From the NCBI RefSeq assembly GCF_002723915.1, contig NZ_BEWL01000001.1, positions 496,001 through 560,000 of the forward strand: a stretch of 64,000 nucleotides of DNA. The letters run 5' to 3'. Position numbers and translations under genes: made by a program. Source of the DNA: Gluconobacter albidus (GTDB lineage Bacteria; Pseudomonadota; Alphaproteobacteria; Acetobacterales; Acetobacteraceae). How positions within the stretch are numbered: the stretch's first letter is position 1; the number at the start of each line of letters is the position of its first letter. The notes under the pieces are model-generated. The model was not told the DNA's origin. It was given only the letters and a program-made list of their open reading frames with translations, and did no database searches. Positions 26,717 through 35,711 of the stretch are shown here, one piece after another.

Positions 26717-28465
26717 ATGGAAATGATTGTGCGTATTTCCCAGAGAACAGGTCAGGAAGGAGAACGCCCGTGCGCGGACATATGCCTTTCGAAGACTGCG
26801 TCCCGGGAAAACATCGCGACACTCTTTCCCATTCACCATCTCGCCGACGCCTCCAGCGAAGGACTGGCCATTCTGTATCAGGACCGGATCATTGAGGCCA
26901 ACAGGCCTCTCCTTTCCTGCCTCGGGACCGATCTCCAGAATTCCCTCTTACTCGAAAATCTTCTTCCCGCAGCCCTGAAAGTCGCGCCGGACAATCAGTA
27001 TCATTCCGGACAACTCATGACCCTGCAGGACGGAGCCGTTCCCGTCCAGTTCCGACTGGCTCCCCTTCGCCGGAACGACAAGGACTGCCTGGCGCTGGCC
27101 GTCACATTCCTCACGCCCATCTCCGCTGCTACCGCCTTTCAACCTCCTGAATCCGCTACGGATCTGTGCAGCAAGCAGGAATTTGAAAAGCAGCTGGAAG
27201 GCTTCTTCACCAACAATACGGTGCCGCAACCTGCAGGCATTCTTCTGCACGTCAACATCAACCGCTTCCGCACTATCAACGAGCGTTACGGCACCAGAAT
27301 TGCCAATGACCTTCTCGGCGCGATCGGGCAACGGCTTCAGACATTTCTGACCGAGGACTGCATCGTCTCACGGTTCGGCGGAGACGAGTTCGGGATTTTC
27401 TGCCCTTTTCCCTACGAACATCCGGCTCAGGCCACACGCTGGGCACAGATTATGCGGGATGTCTTTCACACCACCCTTCCGGTGGATGGACACAGAATTC
27501 ACATAACAGCCAGTATCGGCTGCTGCCTTCTGCCGTTCGATACCTACCGCTTCGAGACAGCGTGTCATTATGCCGAACTCGCCCTGAGTGAAGCCCGGCG
27601 CCTTCAGTCTCCGGACTGGATCAGCTTCAATCCGGTTATGCAGGCCGATGTCCAGCATCGCTGCGAGATGGAACACGACCTGCACCGGGCTCTTGAATCA
27701 AACGAATTTTTTCTAGAATTCCAGCCCCTGATCTGCCTGAAGACGAACAGGGTCGAATGTGTTGAAGCCCTGTTGCGCTGGCAGCATCCCGTAAGAGGCG
27801 TGATCGCGCCGAACGAGTTCATTCCGGTTGCTGAAGACTGCAATCTGATTGTCCCGATCGGCCGGTGGGTGCTTCTGGAAGCCTGTGCCCAGGCGAGCAG
27901 ACTGCCGCCGCATATCAGGATCGCAGTCAACATTTCTGCCGTCCAGTTCGCGCATGACGACATGTATGCCGCGGTCATCCAGACCCTTTTTCAGACAGGG
28001 CTCGCTGCGGAAAGGCTCGAACTCGAACTGACGGAGAGCATATTTCTGGACGCCGTACAGCGTAATCTGGAAACCATGGGCAAGATCCGCGCTCTGGGCG
28101 TCAAGATTGTCATGGACGACTTCGGTATCGGGTTCTCAAGCCTCAACTATTTGCGCAGCTTTCCCTTTGACCGGATCAAGATTGACCGCTCCTTCATCCG
28201 GGACATGTTGAACGATCCACAGGCCCAGAGCATCGTCAGCGCCATCATGACACTGGGACATGCCATGTCGATGGAAGTGATCGCCGAAGGCGTGGAAACG
28301 GCTGCACAACTCGACATGCTGCGCCATACGTCCTGCACGACGGCACAGGGCTTCCTGATGGGGCGCCCTGCCCCTCTGGCAGATCTATCAGCCTGTCCGG
28401 GCATGACCGATACGACGGCCCTACCCCGGCAAAGCGCCAGAATTTCCAGAGATCATCTGTCCTGA
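26717..28465 (+). CDS. GGDEF-EAL bifunctional c-di-GMP protein
   Basis: A 582-residue cytoplasmic protein. Residues 45-135 look like a PAS domain (GLAILYQDRIIEANRP). A GGDEF domain follows with an intact RFGGDEFGIF (GGDEF at 221-225) and no RxxD inhibitory site. The EAL domain has ECVEALLRWQHP (EAL at 350-352), ELELTESIF, VMDDFGIGFSSL and IKIDRSF, so the phosphodiesterase residues I can check are intact. Both activities are therefore possible. The protein lies beside polysaccharide genes, which are common c-di-GMP targets. Confidence 0.93.
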   Translation: MEMIVRISQRTGQEGERPCADICLSKTASRENIATLFPIHHLADASSEGLAILYQDRIIEANRPLLSCLGTDLQNSLLLENLLPAALKVAPDNQYHSGQLMTLQDGAVPVQFRLAPLRRNDKDCLALAVTFLTPISAATAFQPPESATDLCSKQEFEKQLEGFFTNNTVPQPAGILLHVNINRFRTINERYGTRIANDLLGAIGQRLQTFLTEDCIVSRFGGDEFGIFCPFPYEHPAQATRWAQIMRDVFHTTLPVDGHRIHITASIGCCLLPFDTYRFETACHYAELALSEARRLQSPDWISFNPVMQADVQHRCEMEHDLHRALESNEFFLEFQPLICLKTNRVECVEALLRWQHPVRGVIAPNEFIPVAEDCNLIVPIGRWVLLEACAQASRLPPHIRIAVNISAVQFAHDDMYAAVIQTLFQTGLAAERLELELTESIFLDAVQRNLETMGKIRALGVKIVMDDFGIGFSSLNYLRSFPFDRIKIDRSFIRDMLNDPQAQSIVSAIMTLGHAMSMEVIAEGVETAAQLDMLRHTSCTTAQGFLMGRPAPLADLSACPGMTDTTALPRQSARISRDHLS

Positions 28466-28653
28466 CCTCTTTCAGGTTTGCGTGTCTCAGCCAGACGCTC
28501 CCGTCTGACGATACGACGTGTCTCACGTAACAGACGATATTTCTCAACTGCGCTCAGAGAACTTTTTTCCGCAAGATCGCATCCTCCGGACTGCTGAAGC
28601 TTAGAGGAAATGCGAGGCAGGGATGTCTCCGTGTTCCTGTAAGACGCCATCAT
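28453..28653 (-). CDS. Small basic hypothetical protein
   Basis: A possible 66-residue protein with a charged C-terminal half (VEKYRLLRETRRIVRRERLA). GGAAAG lies directly before two ATG codons, so the second (28650) is the better start. It overlaps the end of the GGDEF-EAL gene by 13 bases and lies in the same direction as, and downstream of, the nucleotidyltransferase-HAD gene. I recognise no family; it may be a chance frame. Confidence 0.3.
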   Translation of the reverse strand: MMASYRNTETSLPRISSKLQQSGGCDLAEKSSLSAVEKYRLLRETRRIVRRERLAETRKPERGQDR

Positions 28654-28689
28654 CTTTCCATTCAGACTATTTGATACAAATTGTAACTA

Positions 28690-29925
28690 TCATATCGCAG
28701 CCTGTCGAGCGCTTTCCAGACCCCCGCTTTCATACAATGACACGCCCTCTTCCGGGACAAGAACGGCCAGACTGTCAGGGCCAACCATGATCCCCCGCAC
28801 TCCTGCTGCTTGTGCAGCCTGCATGTCAGTCGGCTGGTCTCCAAACAGGACGCAGCGCGCAGGATCCAGTTCCCATCGTTGTAACAGGTCGAGAAGCATG
28901 CCGGCCCCCGGTTTACGGTCGGCGCTGTGTCCGCGATATCGCGCGATCCGGGCATCAGGATGCATCGGACAGTACCGCCAGTCATCCACGGTACCGCCGT
29001 ATTCGCGAATACTATCGATGACCCAGTCCATAAGTGTCTCTAGGTCGCTTTCGGAATAAAATCCGCGCGCAATCCCGGATTGATTGGTCACGATAAAAAC
29101 GTGATGACCGTTATCAGTCATCCGGGCCACGGCTTCGCGGGCACCCGGTTCCCATTCGAAGCGCTCTCGCGTTCCTACCCACCCGAAGTCCTGGTTAATG
29201 ACACCGTCGCGATCAAGGAAAACAGCAGCACGACGCAACCGCAGCGACATCTCCTCCAGGATTTTTTCCAATCCGCTGTCACTGGCAGAGCTATAGAAAT
29301 CTCCTGCCAGTGACACCCCCCGGAGAGTCCCGTTTTTCGCCAGTTTCGGAAGCACATCCCGCTCAAGAGAGCAGGTTTCCGTCAGGATTTCACAAATCGC
29401 GGCATCGAAAAGACACAGTCCAGTGCTGAACTGTACAGACTGACCCGCAGCTTCAGGGCTCTGGGGAAACGACACAGATCCCTCTTCGCCCAAAAGGATT
29501 TCTGTCTGTTGATCCCGCGAAGCAGCAGAACGCAACAGCATCCAGTGTCCATTCCGGGCGACTTTCAGAAAGTGTGCCAGATTGCAGGAGAACAGCGTGT
29601 TCGCAGGGCAGAGAAAAAACCTCTCATGCAGACATGACCGGACATGACGGAGAGCCCCTCCGGTTCCCATTCCGGGCGGTATAACGCTTGTGACCGTTGT
29701 TGCAGGTTTGGGGAGAAAAGATCCGAGATTCTCAATGGCGGTCAGAATGTCCACAGATCCATGCGCGGTCAGGACCACAAACTCCTCGACACCGAAGCGT
29801 TGCATTTCCCGCATGACCCAGGCGAGAAACGGCCTGTCTCCACAGAGAGTGAGCGAAAGGGGCAGCGCACCTGATACAGGGTCTTCAAGCAGAATGACGC
29901 ACTGATGAACCGTAACGCTGTGCAC
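28690..29925 (-). CDS. Sugar nucleotidyltransferase fused to GmhB-like HAD phosphatase
   Basis: A 411-residue two-domain protein. The N-terminal 215 residues look like a nucleotidyltransferase: DRPFLAWVMREMQRFGVEEF and PPGMGTGGALRHV (the signature is weak). The C-terminal 190 residues are a HAD phosphatase of the GmhB type: FLDRDGVINQDF with the nucleophile Asp, VTNQSGIARG, CPMHPDA and RKPGAGMLLDLLQRW, FGDQPTDMQAA. GmhB removes the 7-phosphate of heptose bisphosphate. Such fusions supply activated heptose for surface glycans. In the zinc loop, the first Cys and His are present but the second Cys pair is not. I placed the start at GTG 29925, with GGGAGAG seven bases upstream. Confidence 0.82.
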   Translation of the reverse strand: MHSVTVHQCVILLEDPVSGALPLSLTLCGDRPFLAWVMREMQRFGVEEFVVLTAHGSVDILTAIENLGSFLPKPATTVTSVIPPGMGTGGALRHVRSCLHERFFLCPANTLFSCNLAHFLKVARNGHWMLLRSAASRDQQTEILLGEEGSVSFPQSPEAAGQSVQFSTGLCLFDAAICEILTETCSLERDVLPKLAKNGTLRGVSLAGDFYSSASDSGLEKILEEMSLRLRRAAVFLDRDGVINQDFGWVGTRERFEWEPGAREAVARMTDNGHHVFIVTNQSGIARGFYSESDLETLMDWVIDSIREYGGTVDDWRYCPMHPDARIARYRGHSADRKPGAGMLLDLLQRWELDPARCVLFGDQPTDMQAAQAAGVRGIMVGPDSLAVLVPEEGVSLYESGGLESARQAAI

Positions 29926-30082
29926 AGCAGAACTCTCCCATGACCCAATCAATCCTGCGGGACAAAGCCTCTGCCTTTTCCCAATGCCCTTGCCCATCCA
30001 ACGGGGCTTACCTAAACTTTAACACGAATATCGTTTGACAGACCGGCGTCCTTGTCGGCCGCCACAAAGCTAGTCCGGACAT

Positions 30083-31534
30083 ATGCAAGCAGATTATACC
30101 ATCTGGATCGACGTCGAAGACATTTTCCAGTATTTCGAAAACAACTCGCGCCCCAGCGGAATTCAGCGGCTTGTCTACGAAATCCTGCATGTCATCCGCA
30201 AACAGGCCGCGACCAAACCAGGCATCGGCAACATTTCACTGATCCGACGCGGGCAGGATAAAACGCAGCTTTTCTCCACGGTCTCTTTTGATGATCTGGA
30301 AAACCTTTTTGCCGTCCGCGCCGATGAAAAAGTCGAACAGATCAGCCGCCCGACACCCCAATCACGGACGACACCCCGGGCCTTTGTTCGGAAACTGCGT
30401 CATACCGTCATCAGGCGCATCGAGAGCCTGCCACCCGAGCTGGCACGCCCACTGCTGACGATAGCTGTCAACCAGTTGCGCGTCCTGCGTCTGCTGCGCC
30501 GTTTCGTACAAAAGCAGCTGAACCGCAATTCGGAAACAGCAACGGCGCGAACGTCAACTGTGGTGCAGCCTCAGGCAGTATCCTCTACGGCCCACCAGCC
30601 AAAGCCCGGCGATATCTTCCTGATCCTCGGCGCGGCATGGTCGGAACCCGACTTCGGCGAGCGGCTGGCCCGGATGCGCAAGGCTTACGGCATCCAGCCT
30701 GTCCTGCTGTTGTCCGATCTCATTCCCGCCATCCGGCCGGAATGGTGCGCACTGTCCCTGATCCGTGATTTCCGACACTGGCTGGATACGACTCTGCCAC
30801 AGTGCGGACGCCTTCTTGCTATCAGCCACGCCACAGCGAAAACCATTGATGACTACACCCGTAAGCACCGCCTGAAGCTGCTGGCGCCCGTACAGACCGT
30901 TCCAATCGGCAGCGGCTTCGGGCCACCTCGTAAGGTAACAGGGGAGCGGCCAAAAGGGCTGCCTGCGCCGGAAAGCTATGTCCTGTTCGTCTCCACAATC
31001 GAGGCGCGCAAGAACCACATGCTGGCATTCCGCGTCTGGCGTCGTCTGGTCGCTGACCTGCCTCCCGAACAGGTGCCGACACTCATTTTTGCGGGTCGGG
31101 TCGGCTGGCTCGTCTCCGACCTCATGCAACAGCTTGAAAACACCGACTGGCTACGCGGCAAGATCCGCCTCCTTCGGGATCCGTCAGATGATGAACTGGC
31201 ACATCTGTATGATGGCTGCATGTTCACGCTGTTCCCGTCCCTGTTTGAAGGTTGGGGCCTTCCGGTTACGGAAAGCCTGATCAACGGGCGCCCCTGCGTG
31301 GCGTCAAACGCAACCTCCATTCCAGAAGCGGGCGGCCCGCTGTCGCGCTATTTCGATCCGGAAAACACCGACGATGCCTATCGCGTCGTCCGTGAAACGA
31401 TCGAAGACCGCGAAGGCCTGACGAAATGGCAGGAGCAGGTCCGGACGCAGTTCAAACCCACCCCGTGGGAACATACTGCTGACGCCATTCTGGACGCCTG
31501 TCACGCCGCGTATGTGGACGGGAGAACGTCATGA
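30083..31534 (+). CDS. Glycosyltransferase family 4 (tandem copy A)
   Basis: A 483-residue glycosyltransferase. It opens with YTIWIDVEDIFQYF and SRPSGIQRLVYEIL, shared with copy B. The C-terminal domain has YVLFVSTIEARKNHM, FAGRVGWLVSDLMQQLENT, FEGWGLPVTESLINGRPCVA and SIPEAGG, which are GT4 donor-site elements. The middle (residues about 90-190) is a basic, low-conservation stretch not found in copy B. The gene overlaps copy B by ATGA. The glycan made is unknown; the neighbours suggest a surface or exopolysaccharide. Confidence 0.88.
   Translation: MQADYTIWIDVEDIFQYFENNSRPSGIQRLVYEILHVIRKQAATKPGIGNISLIRRGQDKTQLFSTVSFDDLENLFAVRADEKVEQISRPTPQSRTTPRAFVRKLRHTVIRRIESLPPELARPLLTIAVNQLRVLRLLRRFVQKQLNRNSETATARTSTVVQPQAVSSTAHQPKPGDIFLILGAAWSEPDFGERLARMRKAYGIQPVLLLSDLIPAIRPEWCALSLIRDFRHWLDTTLPQCGRLLAISHATAKTIDDYTRKHRLKLLAPVQTVPIGSGFGPPRKVTGERPKGLPAPESYVLFVSTIEARKNHMLAFRVWRRLVADLPPEQVPTLIFAGRVGWLVSDLMQQLENTDWLRGKIRLLRDPSDDELAHLYDGCMFTLFPSLFEGWGLPVTESLINGRPCVASNATSIPEAGGPLSRYFDPENTDDAYRVVRETIEDREGLTKWQEQVRTQFKPTPWEHTADAILDACHAAYVDGRTS
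30976..31023 (+). repeat. 48-base direct repeat, unit 1 (in glycosyltransferase A)
   Basis: Identical to 32376-32423 and coding YVLFVSTIEARKNHM in both genes. It is the longest identical stretch I found between the two paralogous genes; flanking bases diverge at once. Confidence 0.9.
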
Positions 31535-32910
31535 CCCTTTGGATCGACGTCGACGACCTGCTGTTCCACCTCGTGCATCATGGCCGTCCGAGCGGCATTC
31601 AGCGTGTGGTGTTCGAGCTCTGCGCGGGCCTGCGGACCCTACACGGCCACAACGTCCAGTTCGTACGCCGCGGGGCGAACAAACACGACCCGCGCGATTT
31701 CCGCACCATTGACTGGTCGGTAGTCGACACGCTGCTGCGGCAAGTTATGAAAGACAGCGGCGCCAAAGCCGCAAAAGCCTCGGCGCCGCTGTTTTACGCC
31801 ATGCAGTTCGCCGAAAACGAAACACACCGTCAGGCATTAACCGGCATCCTGCAAACGGAAGCGCAGGTTCTGGGTGGGCTGGCGAGCCTGTGGGCCGGGC
31901 TGGGACGACTGGCAGTCAGCGAAGGCAAGGCGGCTCTGCGCCGCCGACGTCAGCAGTCAAGCACCGACGCCGCACAGCACGCCGAAGGAACGCCTCTGAC
32001 GGAAGCTGTCGAGGCCGGGGACGTCTTCCTGACGCTGGGTTCTCCGTGGAATCATGAGAATTATGTCCAGACCGTCCGGTGGCTGCGTGATGAACTGCGC
32101 GTCTCCTTCGGACTCCTGATGCATGATCTGGCCCCCATCCGTTGCCCGGAATGGTGCCATATCGGCGTCATCACGACATTCCGGGCCTGGCATCATGCCG
32201 TGCTGCCTTTGGCGGACATGATCTTCGCCAACAGCCGCGCCACAGCTCAGGACGTCCAGTCCTATCTCGCGGAAGAAGGCATCGGAACGGGCATCACGGT
32301 CCAGCACGTTCCCATGGGAACTGAGTTCGGGCTGGCGGAAACCGCCATGCCTGCCGAGCGTCTGGTGAGTGAGCCCTATGTCCTGTTCGTCTCCACAATC
32401 GAGGCGCGCAAGAACCACATGCTCCTCTTCCGCATCTGGCGGCAGATGCTGGAGGACATGCCGGTCGATCAGGTTCCGACACTGGTGTTCGCGGGGCGTC
32501 CGGGCTGGCTCGTTTCCGATCTCATGCAGCAGCTTGAGAATACGAAATGGCTGGATGGCAAGATCCGCTTCATCCAGAACCCGTCCGATGCCGAACTGCG
32601 ACGCCTCTATTCCGATTGCAGCTTCTCGGTCTTCCCGTCTTTCTTCGAAGGCTGGGGCCTTCCGGTGACGGAAGGTCTGGCCATGGGACGTCCCTGCATC
32701 GCCTCCAACACGACCTCCATCCCCGAGGCTGGCGGACCGCTCGGACGCTACTTCAACCCGCGCAATCTCAGTGAAGCCTATGCCCTGATCCGTCAGGTCA
32801 TCGACGATCCAGAAGATCTGGCCGCGTGGACCCAGAAAGTGCGGAGCGAGTTCAAACCCGTTCCGTGGACCACCGGCGCAAAGGTCATCCTCGACGCCGT
32901 CCGGCGTTGA
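31531..32910 (+). CDS. Glycosyltransferase family 4 (tandem copy B)
   Basis: A 459-residue paralogue of the preceding gene, overlapping it by four bases (ATGA). The N-terminus LWIDVDDLLFHLVHHG with RPSGIQRVVFELC, and the C-terminus with FVSTIEARKNHM, FAGRPGWLVSDLMQQL, FEGWGLPVTEGLAMGRP and SIPEAGGPLGRYF, show common descent. A 48-base stretch is identical between the two copies. Two such enzymes in tandem suggest they add successive sugars of related structure. Confidence 0.88.
   Translation: MTLWIDVDDLLFHLVHHGRPSGIQRVVFELCAGLRTLHGHNVQFVRRGANKHDPRDFRTIDWSVVDTLLRQVMKDSGAKAAKASAPLFYAMQFAENETHRQALTGILQTEAQVLGGLASLWAGLGRLAVSEGKAALRRRRQQSSTDAAQHAEGTPLTEAVEAGDVFLTLGSPWNHENYVQTVRWLRDELRVSFGLLMHDLAPIRCPEWCHIGVITTFRAWHHAVLPLADMIFANSRATAQDVQSYLAEEGIGTGITVQHVPMGTEFGLAETAMPAERLVSEPYVLFVSTIEARKNHMLLFRIWRQMLEDMPVDQVPTLVFAGRPGWLVSDLMQQLENTKWLDGKIRFIQNPSDAELRRLYSDCSFSVFPSFFEGWGLPVTEGLAMGRPCIASNTTSIPEAGGPLGRYFNPRNLSEAYALIRQVIDDPEDLAAWTQKVRSEFKPVPWTTGAKVILDAVRR
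32376..32423 (+). repeat. 48-base direct repeat, unit 2 (in glycosyltransferase B)
   Basis: Second copy of the stretch at 30976-31023, 1,400 bases apart and in the same reading frame. Confidence 0.9.
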
Positions 32911-32936
32911 AAATCCTGCGCCTGTAAACGTCTTTG

Positions 32937-32967
32937 CCCCTGTGCATGAAAGTTTCATGCACAGGGG
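32937..32967. repeat. 15-bp perfect inverted repeat downstream of the glycosyltransferases
   Basis: CCCCTGTGCATGAAA, one G, then the exact complement. There is no T-run on either side, so it is not a classical intrinsic terminator. It lies 27 bases after the copy B stop and 114 bases before mtnA. It may be a Rho-assisted or RNA-stabilising hairpin, or a dimeric protein-binding site. Confidence 0.75.
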
Positions 32968-33080
32968 CTTGAGTCAGGCCCGCAGATCACGCACATGCAG
33001 AACCCAGCAGTTCAGTCAGCATGGGGTCGTTCGCGCTCCCGTTGCAGCCCCGTCTTTCCGGCCTTCCGAGGAGCGTTCCC

Positions 33081-34178
33081 TTGAAAATCAATGGCATTTC
33101 CTATCGCAGTCTTTGGCGCCCGTCCGACGATGCCAGCAGCATCCGGATCTTCGACCAGACCCGCTTTCCCTGGAACGTGGAGCTTCTGGAACTCCGGGAC
33201 GTCGGCGGCGTGGCTGAAGCCATTACCAGCATGCAGGTCCGCGGAGCGCCGCTGATCGGGGCTGTCGCAGCCTATGGTCTGGTGTTCGCCCTTCAGGACG
33301 ATGCTTCCGACGATGCTCTGGACAAGGCCGCAACATTCCTCGTCGCCACGCGACCGACCGCCATCAACCTGCGCTGGGCCATCGAGCGTATGGTCAAGCA
33401 TCTCAAGGCTGTTCCGGAGGCCGAGCGTGTCACGGCAGGCTATGCCGAAGCCGATGCGATCTGCGACGAAGACGTTCAGGTCAATGAATCCATCGGCCGT
33501 CACGGTCTGGAACTGATCCGCGAGATCTGGGAACGCAAGGGCCGTCAGGGGCAGGTGAACCTGCTGACGCATTGCAACGCGGGCTGGATCGCCACCGTGG
33601 ACTGGGGCACGGCCCTCGCCCCGATCTATATGGCGCATGACGAAGGCATTCCGGTCCATGTGTGGGTGGACGAAACGCGCCCCCGCAATCAGGGCAGTCT
33701 CCTGACGGCATGGGAACTTGGCAGCCACGGCGTGCCGCATACCGTCATCGCAGACAACGCCGGCGGCCATTACATGCAGGCCGGACGGGTGGATATGGTC
33801 ATCGTCGGCACGGACCGCGTCACGGCGCAGGGCGACGTGGCCAACAAGATCGGCACCTATCTCAAGGCCCTTGCCGCGCATGACAACAACGTGCCGTTCT
33901 GGGTGGCGCTGCCGTCCTCGACGATCGACTGGCGCGTGCGTGACGGCGTGAAGGAAATCCCGATCGAAGAGCGTAGCGCCGACGAAGTACTGTTCATGAC
34001 AGGCCTCGACAGCCAAGGAGACGCCAGCCGCGTCCGCATCGCGCCCCTCGGCAGTCCGGCCGCAAACCCGGCCTTCGACGTCACGCCAGCCCGCCTCGTG
34101 ACAGGTCTCATCACAGAGCGCGGCCGCTGTGAGGCCAGCGAAATCGGACTGCGGTCGCTATTTCCAGACAGTCCGTGA
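33081..34178 (+). CDS. mtnA: Methylthioribose-1-phosphate isomerase
   Basis: Isomerises methylthioribose-1-phosphate to methylthioribulose-1-phosphate in methionine salvage. MQVRGAPLIGAVAAYG, LLTHCNAGWIATVDWGTALA (catalytic Cys), and GTDRVTAQGDVANKIGTY (catalytic Asp) are intact. I chose the TTG at 33081 because GAGGAG lies seven bases upstream and the resulting 365 residues match the family length; a frame from 33021 adds 20 unrelated residues. No other methionine-salvage gene is in the window. Confidence 0.95.
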   Translation: MKINGISYRSLWRPSDDASSIRIFDQTRFPWNVELLELRDVGGVAEAITSMQVRGAPLIGAVAAYGLVFALQDDASDDALDKAATFLVATRPTAINLRWAIERMVKHLKAVPEAERVTAGYAEADAICDEDVQVNESIGRHGLELIREIWERKGRQGQVNLLTHCNAGWIATVDWGTALAPIYMAHDEGIPVHVWVDETRPRNQGSLLTAWELGSHGVPHTVIADNAGGHYMQAGRVDMVIVGTDRVTAQGDVANKIGTYLKALAAHDNNVPFWVALPSSTIDWRVRDGVKEIPIEERSADEVLFMTGLDSQGDASRVRIAPLGSPAANPAFDVTPARLVTGLITERGRCEASEIGLRSLFPDSP

Positions 34179-34336
34179 AGTCTGCACACCCCTGCAAGGC
34201 CTGCGCTCCGCTATGGTTTCGGATCGTTCGGGCTTTCCTTGCAGGCCGTGGCCTCTCCATCAGCCAGCACCCGTCCTTGACGCTCTGTGTCACATGCCGT
34301 TCAAGTTGAAGTCATGATGGGTACACGAGGATAACA

Positions 34337-35251
34337 GTGCCAGATTCGCATCTTTTCAGGCGAGCAGCCGCTACGGCCGCCCTGCTCGCACTGGCTGCAT
34401 GTTCCAGCCAGCAGAGTGTCAGCCCGTATCCGGCCCGCACGCCGAACGCCCAGTATGCGAACGGAACCACTGGTCCGGCAGGTTACGACGTCCATGTTCC
34501 GGACTTCGCCACCCGCAATTTCGAGCCGTTCAACCGGCAGGACGTTGCAGCCATCGCTCTGCGCGAATGGCGGATGTTCGGCTCCCCTGTCTCGGACGAC
34601 AACCCCGAAGATCGTCCCGAACCCACAGATGCGGCGCTGAAGCCCGAACGGCTCCCCGGCCTTTGGCAGCGGATCGGCGAGTACTGGTGGATCGGACAGG
34701 ACCCGTATGAGACGGAAGTCGGCTGGACGGGTAAGACGGATTCCCAGGGAACCCGCTTCGAGATCGCGCATGACGGCCATTATGCCTGGTCCGCTGCATT
34801 CATCTCGTATGTAATGCGCATCGCGGGCGCCAATGGGCGTTTTCCATACTCTCCCAATCACTCGACCTATATCAACGCCGCCGCCAGCGGGCAGTCCAGC
34901 GGCGTGACGGCCCATGATCCCGGAACCTATGCCCCCAGGCTCGGCGATCTGATCTGCGTCGGGCGCGGCAAGAGCAAGACCGTCACCTTTTCCATGCTGC
35001 CAACCAGCTACGGCTTTCCGGCCCATTGCGGCATCGTGTCGGCCACAAACCAGAATGCTCAGCCTTTCGGACACGAGCTGAGCATTGTCGGTGGCAACGT
35101 GGATGATGCCGTGGCCCTTACCCATGTTCCCACGGACGCCAACGGCATGATCGCCGACAGTTCAGGGCACAGCTACGACAGCCGCTATCCCTGGTGCGCC
35201 GTGCTGGAAGTGCATTACGACGCGGATCAGGAACCCGACAGCGGCATGTAA
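34337..35251 (+). CDS. DUF2272 lipoprotein
   Basis: A 304-residue lipoprotein: RRAAATAALLALAACSS gives a lipobox with Cys22. The C-terminal 200 residues match DUF2272: HYAWSAAFISYVMRIAG, FPYSPNHSTYI, PRLGDLICVGRG and PAHCGIVSA followed by IVGGNVDDAVAL. The pattern is reminiscent of papain-like amidase folds (His and acidic residues are present) but I cannot identify an active site. The start is GTG at 34337 with GAGGAT upstream. The gene converges with the rhodanese gene, overlapping by 25 bases. Confidence 0.85.
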   Translation: MPDSHLFRRAAATAALLALAACSSQQSVSPYPARTPNAQYANGTTGPAGYDVHVPDFATRNFEPFNRQDVAAIALREWRMFGSPVSDDNPEDRPEPTDAALKPERLPGLWQRIGEYWWIGQDPYETEVGWTGKTDSQGTRFEIAHDGHYAWSAAFISYVMRIAGANGRFPYSPNHSTYINAAASGQSSGVTAHDPGTYAPRLGDLICVGRGKSKTVTFSMLPTSYGFPAHCGIVSATNQNAQPFGHELSIVGGNVDDAVALTHVPTDANGMIADSSGHSYDSRYPWCAVLEVHYDADQEPDSGM

Positions 35252-35643
35252 GCCGACGGCAGGCCGCTGGAACGCCAGCCCTTGCCGGGTCCGTGCTGGT
35301 CTTCGAATCCGTCCACGATATTGCTGACATCCGCATAGCCGGCATTTTCCGCCAGCAGTGCGGCATGATGGGAGCGTACGCCCGACCGGCACAGGAACAG
35401 CAGCGGCGTCTGCTGGTCGGGAACAGCTTCGACCAGAGCCTCAAGGAATTCACGCTGAAGGTCCGGCTGCCAGGTCACACACACAAGCGGCGCGGTCATC
35501 GCATCCGCATCGGGCAGTCCCACATGCATCCACTCCGGCGGGGTACGCACATCTACCAGAACAGGCTGCGCATCATTTTCAGAGGCCGTTCCATGCTTTT
35601 TTTCAAGCATGTCCCACGCCTGCCTTGCTGTCAGAACCTTCAT
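35227..35643 (-). CDS. Rhodanese-like sulfurtransferase
   Basis: A 138-residue single rhodanese domain. LVDVRTPPEWMHVGLPDA and FLCRSGVRSHHAA place Cys85 in the active-site loop CRSGVR. Substrate unknown; the adjacent cysteine synthase gene, divergently arranged, suggests a link to sulfur metabolism. The ATG at 35643 begins MKVLTARQAW; an ATG at 35655 lies directly on the ribosome-binding site. Confidence 0.88.
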   Translation of the reverse strand: MKVLTARQAWDMLEKKHGTASENDAQPVLVDVRTPPEWMHVGLPDADAMTAPLVCVTWQPDLQREFLEALVEAVPDQQTPLLFLCRSGVRSHHAALLAENAGYADVSNIVDGFEDQHGPGKGWRSSGLPSAYMPLSGS

Positions 35644-35711
35644 GCTCTTTCTCATCCTTCCAAAACGCGTTCTATAATTCATCCAGCACGGGCCAGCACA
35701 GGAGTTACCGT

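Noticed and set aside
32968-33080. Possible SAM riboswitch before mtnA
   Set aside because: The 113-base leader is short and I could not form a SAM-II-type pseudoknot or a SAM-I-type junction by eye.
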